In this document: positions 1 to 7,621 of the stretch, one piece after another
Position numbering within the stretch: position 1 is the stretch's first letter
Layout: each line of letters starts with the position of its first letter
The notes under the pieces: model-generated
Databases searched by the model: none
Seen by the model: only the letters and a program-made list of their open reading frames with translations
Told to the model about the DNA's origin: nothing
From: a virus
Strand: one strand, 5' to 3'
DNA length: 39,111 nucleotides
IMG/VR virus record: IMGVR_UViG_3300035097_000009
Coordinates: 1 to 39,111 of that record
Translations under genes and position numbers: made by a program

Positions 1-7
1 AGACACA

Positions 8-781
8 TTGGCACCGAAAGCGACCGAGGCAGTCTCGCCGTTCAAGGTCGGCGACCTCTCGCCAGCTCCCGACTATATTCAAAAGGACCGACGCGGTCTG
101 GAGAACATGACCAAAGACGACATCCTCATGCCGCGTCTCGCGCTGGCGCAGGCGCTGTCGCCGCAGGTGACCGAGGGTGATCCGAACCGTATCGAAGGGC
201 TGAAGGCTGGCGACCTCTTCAACTCCCTCAACGGCACCATCTATGGCGGACGAACGCCGATCTTCGTCCAGATCATCCGCAAGGACCGTCCGCGTGCGAT
301 GGAGTTCCGACCGATCCTCGAAGGTGGTGGTGTCATCGACCCGAACGTGCCGATTGGTGATCCACGGTTGGAGTGGGGCGAGAATGGCGAGAAGCCGTCA
401 GCGACACTGTTTCGCGACTATCTCGCGAACATCCTGCCATCGCGTGAGTTAATCGCGCTCAGCTTCAAGTCGAGCGGCATCAAGGTCGCGAAGGCGCTCA
501 ACGGGCTCATCGCCATGCGTGGGAACAGACCGATCTTCGCTGGCGTCTACGCGATCTGGACCGACATCGAGTTGAAACCCAAGCCACACCAGGTCTTCCG
601 AGTCGACAACGCTGGATGGGCATCGCCTGAAGACCTGGCTTACGGCGAGCAGATGTATGAGGCGTTGAAGGACTTCGACATCGCCTCCCACATCGACCGT
701 GCGAACCCGAACGACGACCCGGATGCCTTCGACCCGGATGCACTGGAGGCGCAGGCGCAGACCGCTAATCCAGGCATGTAA
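8..781 (+). CDS. Conserved phage protein, possibly replication/ssDNA-associated; 5' end may be cut
   Basis: The reading frame gives 257 residues from a TTG at base 8, but it stays open to the window edge, so the real start may lie outside. The core contains GLENMTKDDILMPRLALAQ and later LSPQVTEGDP and GLKAGDLFNS. This resembles a widespread family of uncharacterised phage proteins with the pattern G-x-E-N-x(3)-D-x(2)-x-P-R-L, usually found near replication and recombination genes. The C-terminus is Asp/Asn-rich and acidic (NPNDDPDAFDPDALEAQ), as in many ssDNA-binding proteins, but I see no decisive OB-fold motif. It reads opposite to the late block. The family resemblance is from memory; the function is unproven. 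Confidence 0.8.
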   Translation: MAPKATEAVSPFKVGDLSPAPDYIQKDRRGLENMTKDDILMPRLALAQALSPQVTEGDPNRIEGLKAGDLFNSLNGTIYGGRTPIFVQIIRKDRPRAMEFRPILEGGGVIDPNVPIGDPRLEWGENGEKPSATLFRDYLANILPSRELIALSFKSSGIKVAKALNGLIAMRGNRPIFAGVYAIWTDIELKPKPHQVFRVDNAGWASPEDLAYGEQMYEALKDFDIASHIDRANPNDDPDAFDPDALEAQAQTANPGM

Positions 782-917
782 GCGTTTCGCGGGCAGCGGT
801 AACGCCGTGAGTTCACCGTCCACGGTACATCATCCGCTCAACGGAGGCGGGAACTGCAACCGGCAAAGATTCGGGAGTAGATTGCGCCTCGTCCGCTTTC
901 GACATTTGTCACCAGCG

Positions 918-945
918 CTCTCGTCGGAAGGTAGGCCGACGAAAG
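918..945 (+). other. Inverted repeat in a 248-bp gene-free gap
   Basis: CTCTCGTCGG (918-927) pairs with CCGACGAAAG (936-945) around an 8-base loop, with one mismatch near the base of the stem. No T-run follows, so it is not a standard intrinsic terminator. It lies between the two plus-strand genes, about 85 bases ahead of the next start codon, and could shape the leader of that mRNA. The rest of 782-1029 shows no gene. Confidence 0.35.
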
Positions 946-1029
946 TGGCAATCCTGCACCGGCAACGGTCCGCTCCCCGTGGTCGTCGTCGGTCTGGTGG
1001 CAAACCTTTACCTTTTGAGGAACACGTTC

Positions 1030-1293
1030 ATGGCAAAAGCGACCGTTATCGACGGCAAGCAAGTCCACAGACGTCCCACGAAGCTCGAGCAGCTCTCGGA
1101 CGCTATCGCACAGGACTTCGCGCACGCGAACAGCGTCGTCGTTGGAAGCAAGCGTCGCATCCTGCAGTTCGAGGCGCAGGAGACAGACCGCAGCATCATC
1201 GCCTTGCAGTCGGCGCTCGTCGACATGAAGGAGCGCCGTGCAAAGCTCGAGGCGATGATCGCCGGACTAAGCTCGGTGATCGCGAAGCGATAG
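1030..1293 (+). CDS. Small basic helical protein, unknown function
   Basis: This is an 87-aa protein beginning MAKATVIDGKQ. The ATG at 1030 is preceded by TGAGGA with 8 bases between, a good ribosome binding site, and an in-frame upstream extension has no such signal. The sequence is basic and helical. It has a probable coiled coil in the second half, where heptad-like Leu/Ile/Met spacing runs through SIIALQSALVDMKERRAKL. I do not recognise the family. Its stop codon is only 2 bases from the stop of the convergent endolysin gene, so the two transcripts must overlap or terminate within each other. Confidence 0.75.
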   Translation: MAKATVIDGKQVHRRPTKLEQLSDAIAQDFAHANSVVVGSKRRILQFEAQETDRSIIALQSALVDMKERRAKLEAMIAGLSSVIAKR

Positions 1294-1295
1294 AT

Positions 1296-1784
1296 TCAGG
1301 CGACGTAGAACAGTTGATCACCGACCGTCGTCATCGGCCTGCCGATAGCGCCTGCAGGCACGCGGTTCGGCGGCTCCATCGCCGCAGGCGCGTAGTAACT
1401 GTCCGCGCCTCCCGTGCGGTCGATGATCGCTCCAGTGATGACGCCGTCGGCCAGATACAAGCACTCGTCGAACTGTGTTCTCGCAGGCGTCGGCTGATTC
1501 GCGATGACCGCCTTCGCCAGCGTCATGAGCGCGTCGTGGTTCGAGCCGGACCCAGAGTTCCAGCACGAGAACTGGCGCGGCGCGAGGCAGATGGCCTTGT
1601 AGCTGGAGTTCACCGCGCGCCAGCGCGCGAACCTCGGACGGCGGTTCCGCACGACGCACATCACCGCGATCAACTCCTCGACGGGACTGTGGTCGCCGCG
1701 CGGAATCCTGCGTGCCTCGGCCCACGCAGTCAGCGCCAGCGTGCGACGGTCGTCGAGTGCGGCGAACACCTCCGCGTCGGTCAC
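1296..1784 (-). CDS. Endolysin, SleB-type cell wall hydrolase (Hydrolase_2)
   Basis: This is the predicted peptidoglycan-cleaving lysis enzyme. The 162-aa product from GTG 1784 carries the SleB/CwlJ family signature: LTAWAEAR, with Glu about residue 23 as the likely catalytic residue, then PVEELIAVMCVVRNR, RQFSCWN and GADSYYAPA. Family members cleave the glycan strand, most as lytic transglycosylases. The length fits a stand-alone catalytic domain with no binding domain, signal peptide or membrane segment, so it needs a holin-like partner to cross the inner membrane. GTG 1784 gives a 4-base GTGA overlap with the upstream gene, the junction style used repeatedly here. A second GTG at 1805 would add seven residues. 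It is the last gene of the minus-strand block. Confidence 0.85.
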   Translation of the reverse strand: MTDAEVFAALDDRRTLALTAWAEARRIPRGDHSPVEELIAVMCVVRNRRPRFARWRAVNSSYKAICLAPRQFSCWNSGSGSNHDALMTLAKAVIANQPTPARTQFDECLYLADGVITGAIIDRTGGADSYYAPAAMEPPNRVPAGAIGRPMTTVGDQLFYVA

Positions 1785-1981
1785 TTCGGGTGGGCCGCCA
1801 GCCACCGGTCGTCCTTCGCAACGCTCGATGCCACGGCAGACATCAACGCAGCGAGCGCCGTCGCATCGTCGACGGCAGGTGCAGACGGATCGGCCGTCGC
1901 TGCCTTCGTGCGCAGCATGGCGATGATGTCCGGCAGGATCTGAATCGCAACGCCGACGAGCGGTTGAAGGTTCGTTACCAT
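1781..1981 (-). CDS. Small lysis-cassette protein, unknown (66 aa)
   Basis: This 66-residue protein starts MVTNLQPLVGVAIQILPDI. Its ATG overlaps the upstream stop as TGATG and its stop overlaps the endolysin start as GTGA, so translation of the three genes is probably coupled. The first 25 residues are hydrophobic (LVGVAIQILPDIIAML) but interrupted by Pro-Asp, so a membrane span is only possible. An Ala-rich stretch and a DDRWLAAHPK tail follow. The position just before an endolysin would suit a holin or holin regulator, but no motif proves it. Confidence 0.65.
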   Translation of the reverse strand: MVTNLQPLVGVAIQILPDIIAMLRTKAATADPSAPAVDDATALAALMSAVASSVAKDDRWLAAHPK

Positions 1982-2394
1982 CACTGCACCTCCGCGATGA
2001 GCGTTCGGGCCAAGGCGATGTATGGAGTCAGCGTCGCGCGCTCCGAGTCCGAGAGCGCGCGGTCGATCGCGTCGAGACCGGCCGAGACGGTCGGCTTCCA
2101 CCCGCCTGGCGACGCGCCGATGGTCATGACGGCCGCTCGGTGCCAGACGATGATCGCCCGAGCGGTCTCCGTGCGCACCAGCGGCGGCTGCTGCATCTCG
2201 GCGACGATGGCCGTGTCTCGCACCAGGTCCAGCGCCTTGACGACCTGCGTGCCGTGGAAGGCGGCGACGCCAGAGGGTGAGAGGTTCGGCGGCGCCTTCG
2301 CGCACGACGACGTAGACAAGGCCGAGAGCACCGTAAGGATCGCGACCGCGTAGACCAAGAACAACGACGAAAAGACGACGATGGTCTTCTTCAT
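1981..2394 (-). CDS. Membrane-anchored or lipoprotein-like protein of the lysis cassette
   Basis: This is a 137-aa protein from ATG 2394 with a strong AGGAGG-like site in TAAAAGGAGGAAGC just upstream. Residues 1-28 form a signal-anchor or signal peptide (MKKTIVVFSSLFLVYAVAI), followed by LSTSSCAKAPPN, which resembles a weak lipobox with Cys near residue 33. The rest is helical and soluble, with a conserved-looking ARAIIVWHRAA stretch. Together with the two following genes it looks like a lysis module. Candidate roles are spanin or holin-associated membrane protein, inferred from topology and position only. The -3 residue of the lipobox is Thr rather than Leu, so lipidation is uncertain. Confidence 0.7.
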   Translation of the reverse strand: MKKTIVVFSSLFLVYAVAILTVLSALSTSSCAKAPPNLSPSGVAAFHGTQVVKALDLVRDTAIVAEMQQPPLVRTETARAIIVWHRAAVMTIGASPGGWKPTVSAGLDAIDRALSDSERATLTPYIALARTLIAEVQ

Positions 2395-2405
2395 GCTTCC
2401 TCCTT

Positions 2406-3455
2406 TTACCGCTGCAACTTCACCAACCCGCGCGCAGGCTCCTCGACGACGCGCCAGCCGTCGCGACCGACCGCCTGCCAGTCCGCCGTCGGCCGAATGG
2501 CGACGCAGTACTCCACGCCGTCGACCTGCTTGCAGAACGTGCGCAGCGCCTTCACGTCGACGTGCTCCATCGGCATGTTCCCGACGCCGGGTCCGCCGAA
2601 CTCCGAGCCGCGCTGGTACGGCGCGATCTGCGCCGCTGGCGGCACGAAGAGAAACGCCGTGAAGAACTCCCACGCGCACGCGTACTGAACCGGTCGCAGC
2701 AGCGCGGCGTTCAGCCCGTCGGTCGAGTGGAAGGTCGCGCCAGCGCCCATCAACGCGGCCGTCGCCGCGTAGTATCGGAAGTCGTCCGGCACGTTCGAGC
2801 GACTGCCCGGCTTGTCGACTTCATCGGCGCCCATCGGCTCGTCGCCGACGCACGGGCAGTCGCACGGGTCGAGGCCGCGAAACGTGCGACCATCGCCGTT
2901 GTACCCGTCGCGGTACTCCTGCAGGTCTTTCGCCGTGCGCGGCCATTCGTCCTTGCGCTCGGTGTGGATCGTCACGTAGTCGAGCCTGAAGAGATGCAGG
3001 TTCGGACCCGGCGCCCCGATGGTGTTGTCCGGCAGGTCGTACTTCCCGCTCGCGCGCAGGTAGCCGTCGGACGGCGGCACGACGCGCGTCACGTCGACGC
3101 CGTTCTTGAATGGCTCGTTGCACGTTTCGAGGAACACGTTCCAGAACCCGGAGACGCGCTGCGAGACTTGCGCGACGAACGCCACCTGGTCGCCTTCGCG
3201 CGGCATCACGATTTGCGCGTCGGCGAAGATGGTCAGCTCGACGCGAATCTCGCGCAGCGCGCAGACGGTCAAGAACTCGTCGAGACGCTGCCAGTAGTCC
3301 GGGAAGTCGTTCGGGAAGAACCTCGGCGACAGGTTGTCCCACCCGACCATGAGGAAAACGCGCAGCACGTTCGCGCCGAGCGCCTGGTACTGTTCAAGCT
3401 GCGGCGTGACGTCTTCGCCGATCAAGTAGCGGTAGAACAGCAGGAAGGCCGACAT
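2406..3455 (-). CDS. Glycoside hydrolase-like TIM-barrel protein (clan GH-A type)
   Basis: From ATG 3455 the product is 349 aa, but protein-like sequence (RFPVERGWLRRDGRVFRDE) continues upstream in frame to about 3569 with no ATG, GTG or TTG, so the true start is unresolved. GANVLRVFLM, LTIFADAQIVMP and FLETCNEP resemble clan GH-A barrels, where the Glu of the NEP motif is the acid/base. A later VGDEPMGADE could supply the second carboxylate. It probably acts on host surface polysaccharide as a virion depolymerase, or on host glycans at lysis. It sits between tail-fibre-region genes and the lysis cassette. The substrate cannot be read from the sequence, and the enzyme could be inactive and only bind. 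Confidence 0.75.
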   Translation of the reverse strand: MSAFLLFYRYLIGEDVTPQLEQYQALGANVLRVFLMVGWDNLSPRFFPNDFPDYWQRLDEFLTVCALREIRVELTIFADAQIVMPREGDQVAFVAQVSQRVSGFWNVFLETCNEPFKNGVDVTRVVPPSDGYLRASGKYDLPDNTIGAPGPNLHLFRLDYVTIHTERKDEWPRTAKDLQEYRDGYNGDGRTFRGLDPCDCPCVGDEPMGADEVDKPGSRSNVPDDFRYYAATAALMGAGATFHSTDGLNAALLRPVQYACAWEFFTAFLFVPPAAQIAPYQRGSEFGGPGVGNMPMEHVDVKALRTFCKQVDGVEYCVAIRPTADWQAVGRDGWRVVEEPARGLVKLQR

Positions 3456-3570
3456 GCCGCGCCAGCTCCAGACGGCGCCTGCCTCGTCGCGAAAGACGCG
3501 GCCGTCGCGGCGAAGCCATCCTCGTTCGACGGGAAACCGAAGCGTTGCCGGTGGCGTGCCCGGCCGTCCT

Positions 3571-3840
3571 TTAGAGACGCCGAAGAGACACCCGAGTGAT
3601 GGGCGGCTCGGCCTGCCCAGGCGGCGCCAGGGCGGTGCTGAGATTGTAGGGCTGCGAGACGTAGGACTCGTAACCGGGCGCCTCCACCGTGACGTCAACC
3701 ACGTCGACGTTGGCCAGCCCTGCACCGTCGACCTTCGTGACGCGATGCACGGTGACGGTCGCCGTCGGTATGACGGGACCGGCGTTCGGGTCCGGTCCGT
3801 CGACGCGCTCGCTGACTTTGATGCGTAGGGCGGTGCTCAC
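3571..3840 (-). CDS. Small beta-sandwich-like protein, unknown
   Basis: This is an 89-aa protein from GTG 3840, whose start overlaps the upstream stop as GTGA. Beta-strand-rich sequence such as TATVTVHRVTKVDG, DVVDVTVEAPGYESY and ITRVSLRRL resembles carboxypeptidase-regulatory or Ig-like add-on domains that decorate phage fibres. It ends in TAA directly before the glycoside-hydrolase frame, which has no canonical start of its own. The two could therefore be parts of one protein joined by frameshifting or split by a frameshift mutation. The family is not recognised; the fold is inferred from the strand pattern. Confidence 0.65.
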   Translation of the reverse strand: MSTALRIKVSERVDGPDPNAGPVIPTATVTVHRVTKVDGAGLANVDVVDVTVEAPGYESYVSQPYNLSTALAPPGQAEPPITRVSLRRL

Positions 3841-4217
3841 GAGCGCGCCGCCTCTCTGAGCGCGCGCTCTTTCTCCGGTGCGCCCCACGCCCACTCGACG
3901 GCGTCGACCACGAGGTCCGACACCATCGGCGTCCATGCGACAGCCGTGCAGTAGTCCTTGAGCAGATCGAGGTCTTCCTGGTCGACCTCGATCTGCATGG
4001 GGAGGATAGGCACGCGCTCGACGAACTGAAAGCGGTTCGGAGGCGGCGCGCTCGGCATGCTGACCGCCTCGAACTTCCTGCGCAACGCGCCCTCCTTCTT
4101 CAACTGCTTGAAGTCGCGCGCCTGCTGACCCTTCGTCGACAGGCACAGACCCTGGTAGAGCAGCGTGAATCGGTCGCGGCTGACGTCGTTATCGTCGAAG
4201 TGCAGTACCTTGATCAT
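3837..4217 (-). CDS. Hypothetical protein (126 aa)
   Basis: This is a 126-aa protein starting MIKVLHFDDNDVSRDRF, with AAAGGAT about 6 bases before ATG 4217. It contains a basic middle section (KGQQARDFKQLKKEGALRRK) and an acidic patch (QIEVDQEDLDLLKDY). The C-terminal helix is followed by the GTGA overlap with the next gene. I do not recognise a family and see no membrane segment or catalytic motif. Its place among the fibre and glycosidase genes suggests a virion-associated or fibre-assembly role, which is inference only. Confidence 0.7.
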   Translation of the reverse strand: MIKVLHFDDNDVSRDRFTLLYQGLCLSTKGQQARDFKQLKKEGALRRKFEAVSMPSAPPPNRFQFVERVPILPMQIEVDQEDLDLLKDYCTAVAWTPMVSDLVVDAVEWAWGAPEKERALREAARS

Positions 4218-4228
4218 CGGTCATCCTT

Positions 4229-4582
4229 TCAGAAGTTCTCCGGCAGAGACGAGAATCGAATGAACCACGTACCGGTCGATGGTCGGTAGACGGCGACGTC
4301 CGTCTTGCCGTCACCGTCGTAGTCGCCGGGCATCGGCACGTCGCCGGTCAGCCCGAACTGCACCGCAACGGGACGACGCTCCGTGTAGTGCGACGAGAAG
4401 CGAATGAACCACGTGCTGGTCGAAGGACGGAACACGGCGATGTCTGCCGCACCGTCTCCGTCGAAGTCGCCTGCGACCGGGACGTCGCCGGGCAAACCCC
4501 ACTGAGTGACGGGAGACGTCGTCTGAGCGGACAGCGACGCGGACAGGGCCAGGGCGACGAGAGCGAACGACATGCGTTTCAT
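4229..4582 (-). CDS. Secreted FG-GAP/VCBS-like repeat protein
   Basis: This is a 117-aa protein with a clear Sec signal peptide ([20 protein letters not shown]; cleavage probably after AQ near residue 20). Two near-identical repeats follow: a [19 protein letters not shown]-like block then [14 protein letters not shown], and a [19 protein letters not shown]-like block then [14 protein letters not shown]. The D-x-D-G-D-G-x-x-D loops are calcium-binding motifs typical of FG-GAP/VCBS propeller blades. Two blades are too few for a closed propeller, so it may oligomerise or be a fragment of a longer bacterial protein. Export of a phage-encoded late product is unusual and suggests a host-derived moron. 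An 85-bp gene-free gap precedes it. Confidence 0.8.
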   Translation of the reverse strand: MKRMSFALVALALSASLSAQTTSPVTQWGLPGDVPVAGDFDGDGAADIAVFRPSTSTWFIRFSSHYTERRPVAVQFGLTGDVPMPGDYDGDGKTDVAVYRPSTGTWFIRFSSLPENF

Positions 4583-4667
4583 TTGACAAACCTCAAAAAG
4601 CGGCCTTCGGGATATTCCTCGGACGCATGGCGATCATAACTCGCGACGGCCTGAAAAGTAAAGCTGT

Positions 4668-6089
4668 TTATTGGACCTTATATGTGCAGTTGAAGAAGAA
4701 CGTCCTGATGGTCGTTTGTTTCGATTTCCAGCGCAGGCGCAAGCGGTCATTTGTGGCGTCAGCGGAGACCTCTCCGCTTTCATCGTCTGCGGAGTTCGCG
4801 AACGTGCCAGCCGCATCCGATGCCGCCGAAAAATTGCTCGCGATCGGCAAGCTGAGATCGATTTCACTGAGAGTCGATCCGGCAGCCGTCGTCGTCAGCT
4901 CCACCGTGCCGCTAACCGTTACGGTATTTCCGACCCTGAGATACAGCCCAGACACGGTGTTCGTGCTGCCAATGTTCGTCACTCCGGTGAGAGATGGCGA
5001 GTAGGTGCCCCACGACACGTTTCCACCGGCCGTGTTGACCGTCAACGTGCCGCTCGCCGTCACGTTCCCGACGAGCGCGCTCGTGCCTGCAACGCGGAAA
5101 TTCGTCGCGCCTGGATCCGTCGTGTCGCCAACCGAGACGCCATGCGAGTTGTGAATCTTGACGACCGCCGTCCACGTGATCACGTTGCCAGCGGTGCCCG
5201 ACGGCGCCGTGTAGAACGTGAACGATCCGACGTGTCCTTCGATCTTCGTCGCGAAGTCACTGACGATATATTTCGAGGTGTCGAGCGCGTCGGACGCCGA
5301 CCGCATGTTCCACCCGACGTAGGCTGCGCCGGACGTCGCGTTGAACGTGGCGACGGTGAAGAGCGAAAGTGCGCCGCCAAGTCCCATCGCGACGACGGGT
5401 GCCGCGTTGCCGCCGTCGCTGTAGAAGACCGAGCGACCGAACGTGTTCACGCTCCCGACGAATCCGCCAGTGGCCGTGATGGAACCGATCGAAGTGAAGT
5501 TCCCGCTGTCGGCCATCGTGAACAGCGTCGTGTCGACCGTCAAACTGCGCTTGGCGAAGAGCAGCGAGAAACCAGAACCGCCTCCGATGTAGACCGTGCC
5601 GATGGTCGCGCCCGAGGAGCCGGTGATGTAGAGCGCTGCGTTCGTGGTCGCTGGCAGCGCGTCGTCTAGATGGATAGTACCTGCGACTAGTGCACCGCTG
5701 ACCGTGACGACCGATCCAGACTCGGTGATGATCGAGTTCCCGAGCGACGTCGATCCGGTGAACTTCGCGATCTTGCCCGTCGTGCCGCTGACGCTTGAAC
5801 CCGTCGCGAGCTGCGTTCCGTTGAACCAGAGCGCCACGCCGTCCGGAGAATAAAGGTTCGACGTCGTAACGCCAGGCGTGGCCGCAGGAAAGGCGATGCC
5901 GTGCGTCGACGGCGTCGCGCCGTCGATCGACATGCCGCCAGCCGAGGCGTTCACCTTGCCCGACCAGAGCGTGCCCGCGTTGTCGATCGAGGTCTTCAGC
6001 AGGTTCAGGTTGTCGCGCACCTGGATGTCCCAGATCGCGGCCGTCATCATGTTGCCGGGAATTGGCGTATACGGAGTCGTCCAGGCCAT
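4668..6089 (-). CDS. Tail fibre / receptor-binding protein
   Basis: This is a 473-aa fibre. The N-terminus (MAWTTPYTPIPGNMMTAAIW then DIQVRDNLNLLK) is the short attachment helix seen on many siphophage tail fibres. The middle is Gly/Ser/Thr-rich with repeated beta strands, as expected for a trimeric shaft. The last about 110 residues (WGTYSPSLTGVTNI, LYLRVGNTVTVSGTVEL, LSLPIASNFS, FFFNCTYKVQ) match a common C-terminal tip domain of fibres. No chaperone or peptidase motif is visible. It follows the hub gene by 8 bases, which suits a baseplate-attached receptor-binding protein. Confidence 0.85.
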   Translation of the reverse strand: MAWTTPYTPIPGNMMTAAIWDIQVRDNLNLLKTSIDNAGTLWSGKVNASAGGMSIDGATPSTHGIAFPAATPGVTTSNLYSPDGVALWFNGTQLATGSSVSGTTGKIAKFTGSTSLGNSIITESGSVVTVSGALVAGTIHLDDALPATTNAALYITGSSGATIGTVYIGGGSGFSLLFAKRSLTVDTTLFTMADSGNFTSIGSITATGGFVGSVNTFGRSVFYSDGGNAAPVVAMGLGGALSLFTVATFNATSGAAYVGWNMRSASDALDTSKYIVSDFATKIEGHVGSFTFYTAPSGTAGNVITWTAVVKIHNSHGVSVGDTTDPGATNFRVAGTSALVGNVTASGTLTVNTAGGNVSWGTYSPSLTGVTNIGSTNTVSGLYLRVGNTVTVSGTVELTTTAAGSTLSEIDLSLPIASNFSAASDAAGTFANSADDESGEVSADATNDRLRLRWKSKQTTIRTFFFNCTYKVQ

Positions 6090-6097
6090 GTCTTATC

Positions 6098-7621
6098 TCA
6101 CGCGTATCCGAAGATCAGGTCGACGTCGAACTTCGATTGGTCGAATATCCACGCCGCCTGCACGAGCGAAGGAATGACCGTCCACCAATGGCGCACGAGG
6201 TCCGACGTGATCTCGAAACGCAGACCGACGATCATCAGCGTCGCGTTCGTCAGTCCGGTCAACGTCTCGGACGCCGTCACGATGTCGCCGATCTCGCGCG
6301 TCAGCGAGTGCGTGAGCAGCGAGGCCGAGTGCGACGGCACGATGAAGATCTCGCGCGCCTGATTCGACGGGTCGTTGAACGACGCGTTGATGAAGTCGGC
6401 GAGGTCCTGCGCGGTCGCCGTGCTCGATATGTATTTCAGGTCGAGCGACAGGAGGCGGTCGCCGTAGTCTTTCGCCGTGTAGGACTGCACCGTGATCGGC
6501 GCGTCGTCGTAGATCGCCTTGCCGCGTATCTGGCGCAGCGTCAAGTAGGCGACGACCGCCGCGCTGTTCGTGAACGTGAACATGACCGAGGAGCTGAATC
6601 CCACGGTCCCTGCCGCGCTGACGCTCGCCGTCATGTCGGAACCGGACCCATCCGACGCGGAGTTCGCCACGTAGTCGGTCGTCGCGACGAGAGGCGTCAC
6701 GACCGAGGCGGCGCCGAGCAGCTTCTCGGTGTTGTTCGGGTCGCGATAGTCTGCCCACAGGACGACCGACTGGCCCGGCTGGATCGCGACGGCCGACGTG
6801 TCGGCGAAAAGCACCGTGTTCGGCGCCGCTGCGAGACCTGCCGCCGTCGGGCGCTTTGGGTGCTGCGTGATCTGAATGCGGTTGAAGGTGTTCTCCAGCC
6901 CGTCGTCGACGACGATGCCCTGGAACGCGTCGTTGAACGTAGCGACGCTGGCACGCCCGGACAGCGTGTGGCGGTTGACGTAGGTCAGCGTCCCATCACC
7001 AGCAACGTAGAGTCTCCCACGAGCGTTCTGCATCACGCTGTCGAGCAGGAAGCGCGCGCTCGGCGTGTCGCCGCCCATGTCGTAGAACGCATAGTCGTAG
7101 ACGTCGAGCGCAGTGTCATAGGACGTCGCGACCGGGCGCGCGCTCGCGGGGACGGCCGCGATGATCGCCTGGGTCAGTTCGACTTCCGTCTTACCGATCT
7201 GCTGCATCATCGACTTCACGTTCGTGTCGGTGAGGTTTTCCATCACGTCCGTCGCGTAGCAGTAGGTCTGCTGCTCGCCGTTCTTGCCAGACGTCGGAGA
7301 AATCTTGCGAATCGTTCCGCGCCACATCGGCCACGTCGTCGCATCCGCCTTGACGGCGATCAGCTTGACGCCGATGCCGCGCTTGAACCCTGCGCGACAG
7401 GCCGCGTGGTACGGCGAGTAGTATCCCTGCGGCTTGCCGGGCCGCGCGTCGTTGCGCAGCCAGAACTCCAGCGTGCCGATCTCGGCCGTCAAGTCGGTCG
7501 GACTGCTCTGCCCGCTGCCGCGCTTGCCGCTGATCGCGCGGCTGCCGCTCGTGACGACGTCGGCCGTGACGTCGGTGAACGCTCCGGCGCTCAGTTCGAG
7601 CCAGACGCGGTAGACGGTCAC
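6098..7621 (-). CDS. Tail hub/distal tail protein
   Basis: This 507-aa protein starts at GTG 7621 with a GTGA overlap on the tape measure stop. It is beta-rich throughout, with LTAEIGTLEFWLRND and WPMWRGTIRKISPTSG near the N-terminus, an insert with DGSGSDMTASVSAAGTVGF, and a C-terminal REIGDIVTASETLTGLTNA domain. This pattern (insertion-rich domain, then a tail-tube-like or hub domain) fits baseplate hub proteins immediately downstream of the tape measure. It is the only gene between tape measure and fibre, so it may combine distal-tail and tail-tip roles. The assignment rests mainly on position. Confidence 0.75.
   Translation of the reverse strand: MTVYRVWLELSAGAFTDVTADVVTSGSRAISGKRGSGQSSPTDLTAEIGTLEFWLRNDARPGKPQGYYSPYHAACRAGFKRGIGVKLIAVKADATTWPMWRGTIRKISPTSGKNGEQQTYCYATDVMENLTDTNVKSMMQQIGKTEVELTQAIIAAVPASARPVATSYDTALDVYDYAFYDMGGDTPSARFLLDSVMQNARGRLYVAGDGTLTYVNRHTLSGRASVATFNDAFQGIVVDDGLENTFNRIQITQHPKRPTAAGLAAAPNTVLFADTSAVAIQPGQSVVLWADYRDPNNTEKLLGAASVVTPLVATTDYVANSASDGSGSDMTASVSAAGTVGFSSSVMFTFTNSAAVVAYLTLRQIRGKAIYDDAPITVQSYTAKDYGDRLLSLDLKYISSTATAQDLADFINASFNDPSNQAREIFIVPSHSASLLTHSLTREIGDIVTASETLTGLTNATLMIVGLRFEITSDLVRHWWTVIPSLVQAAWIFDQSKFDVDLIFGYA

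Noticed and set aside
918-945. Rho-independent terminator
   Set aside because: The stem is present but no T-run follows on the plus strand; listed only as an inverted repeat.
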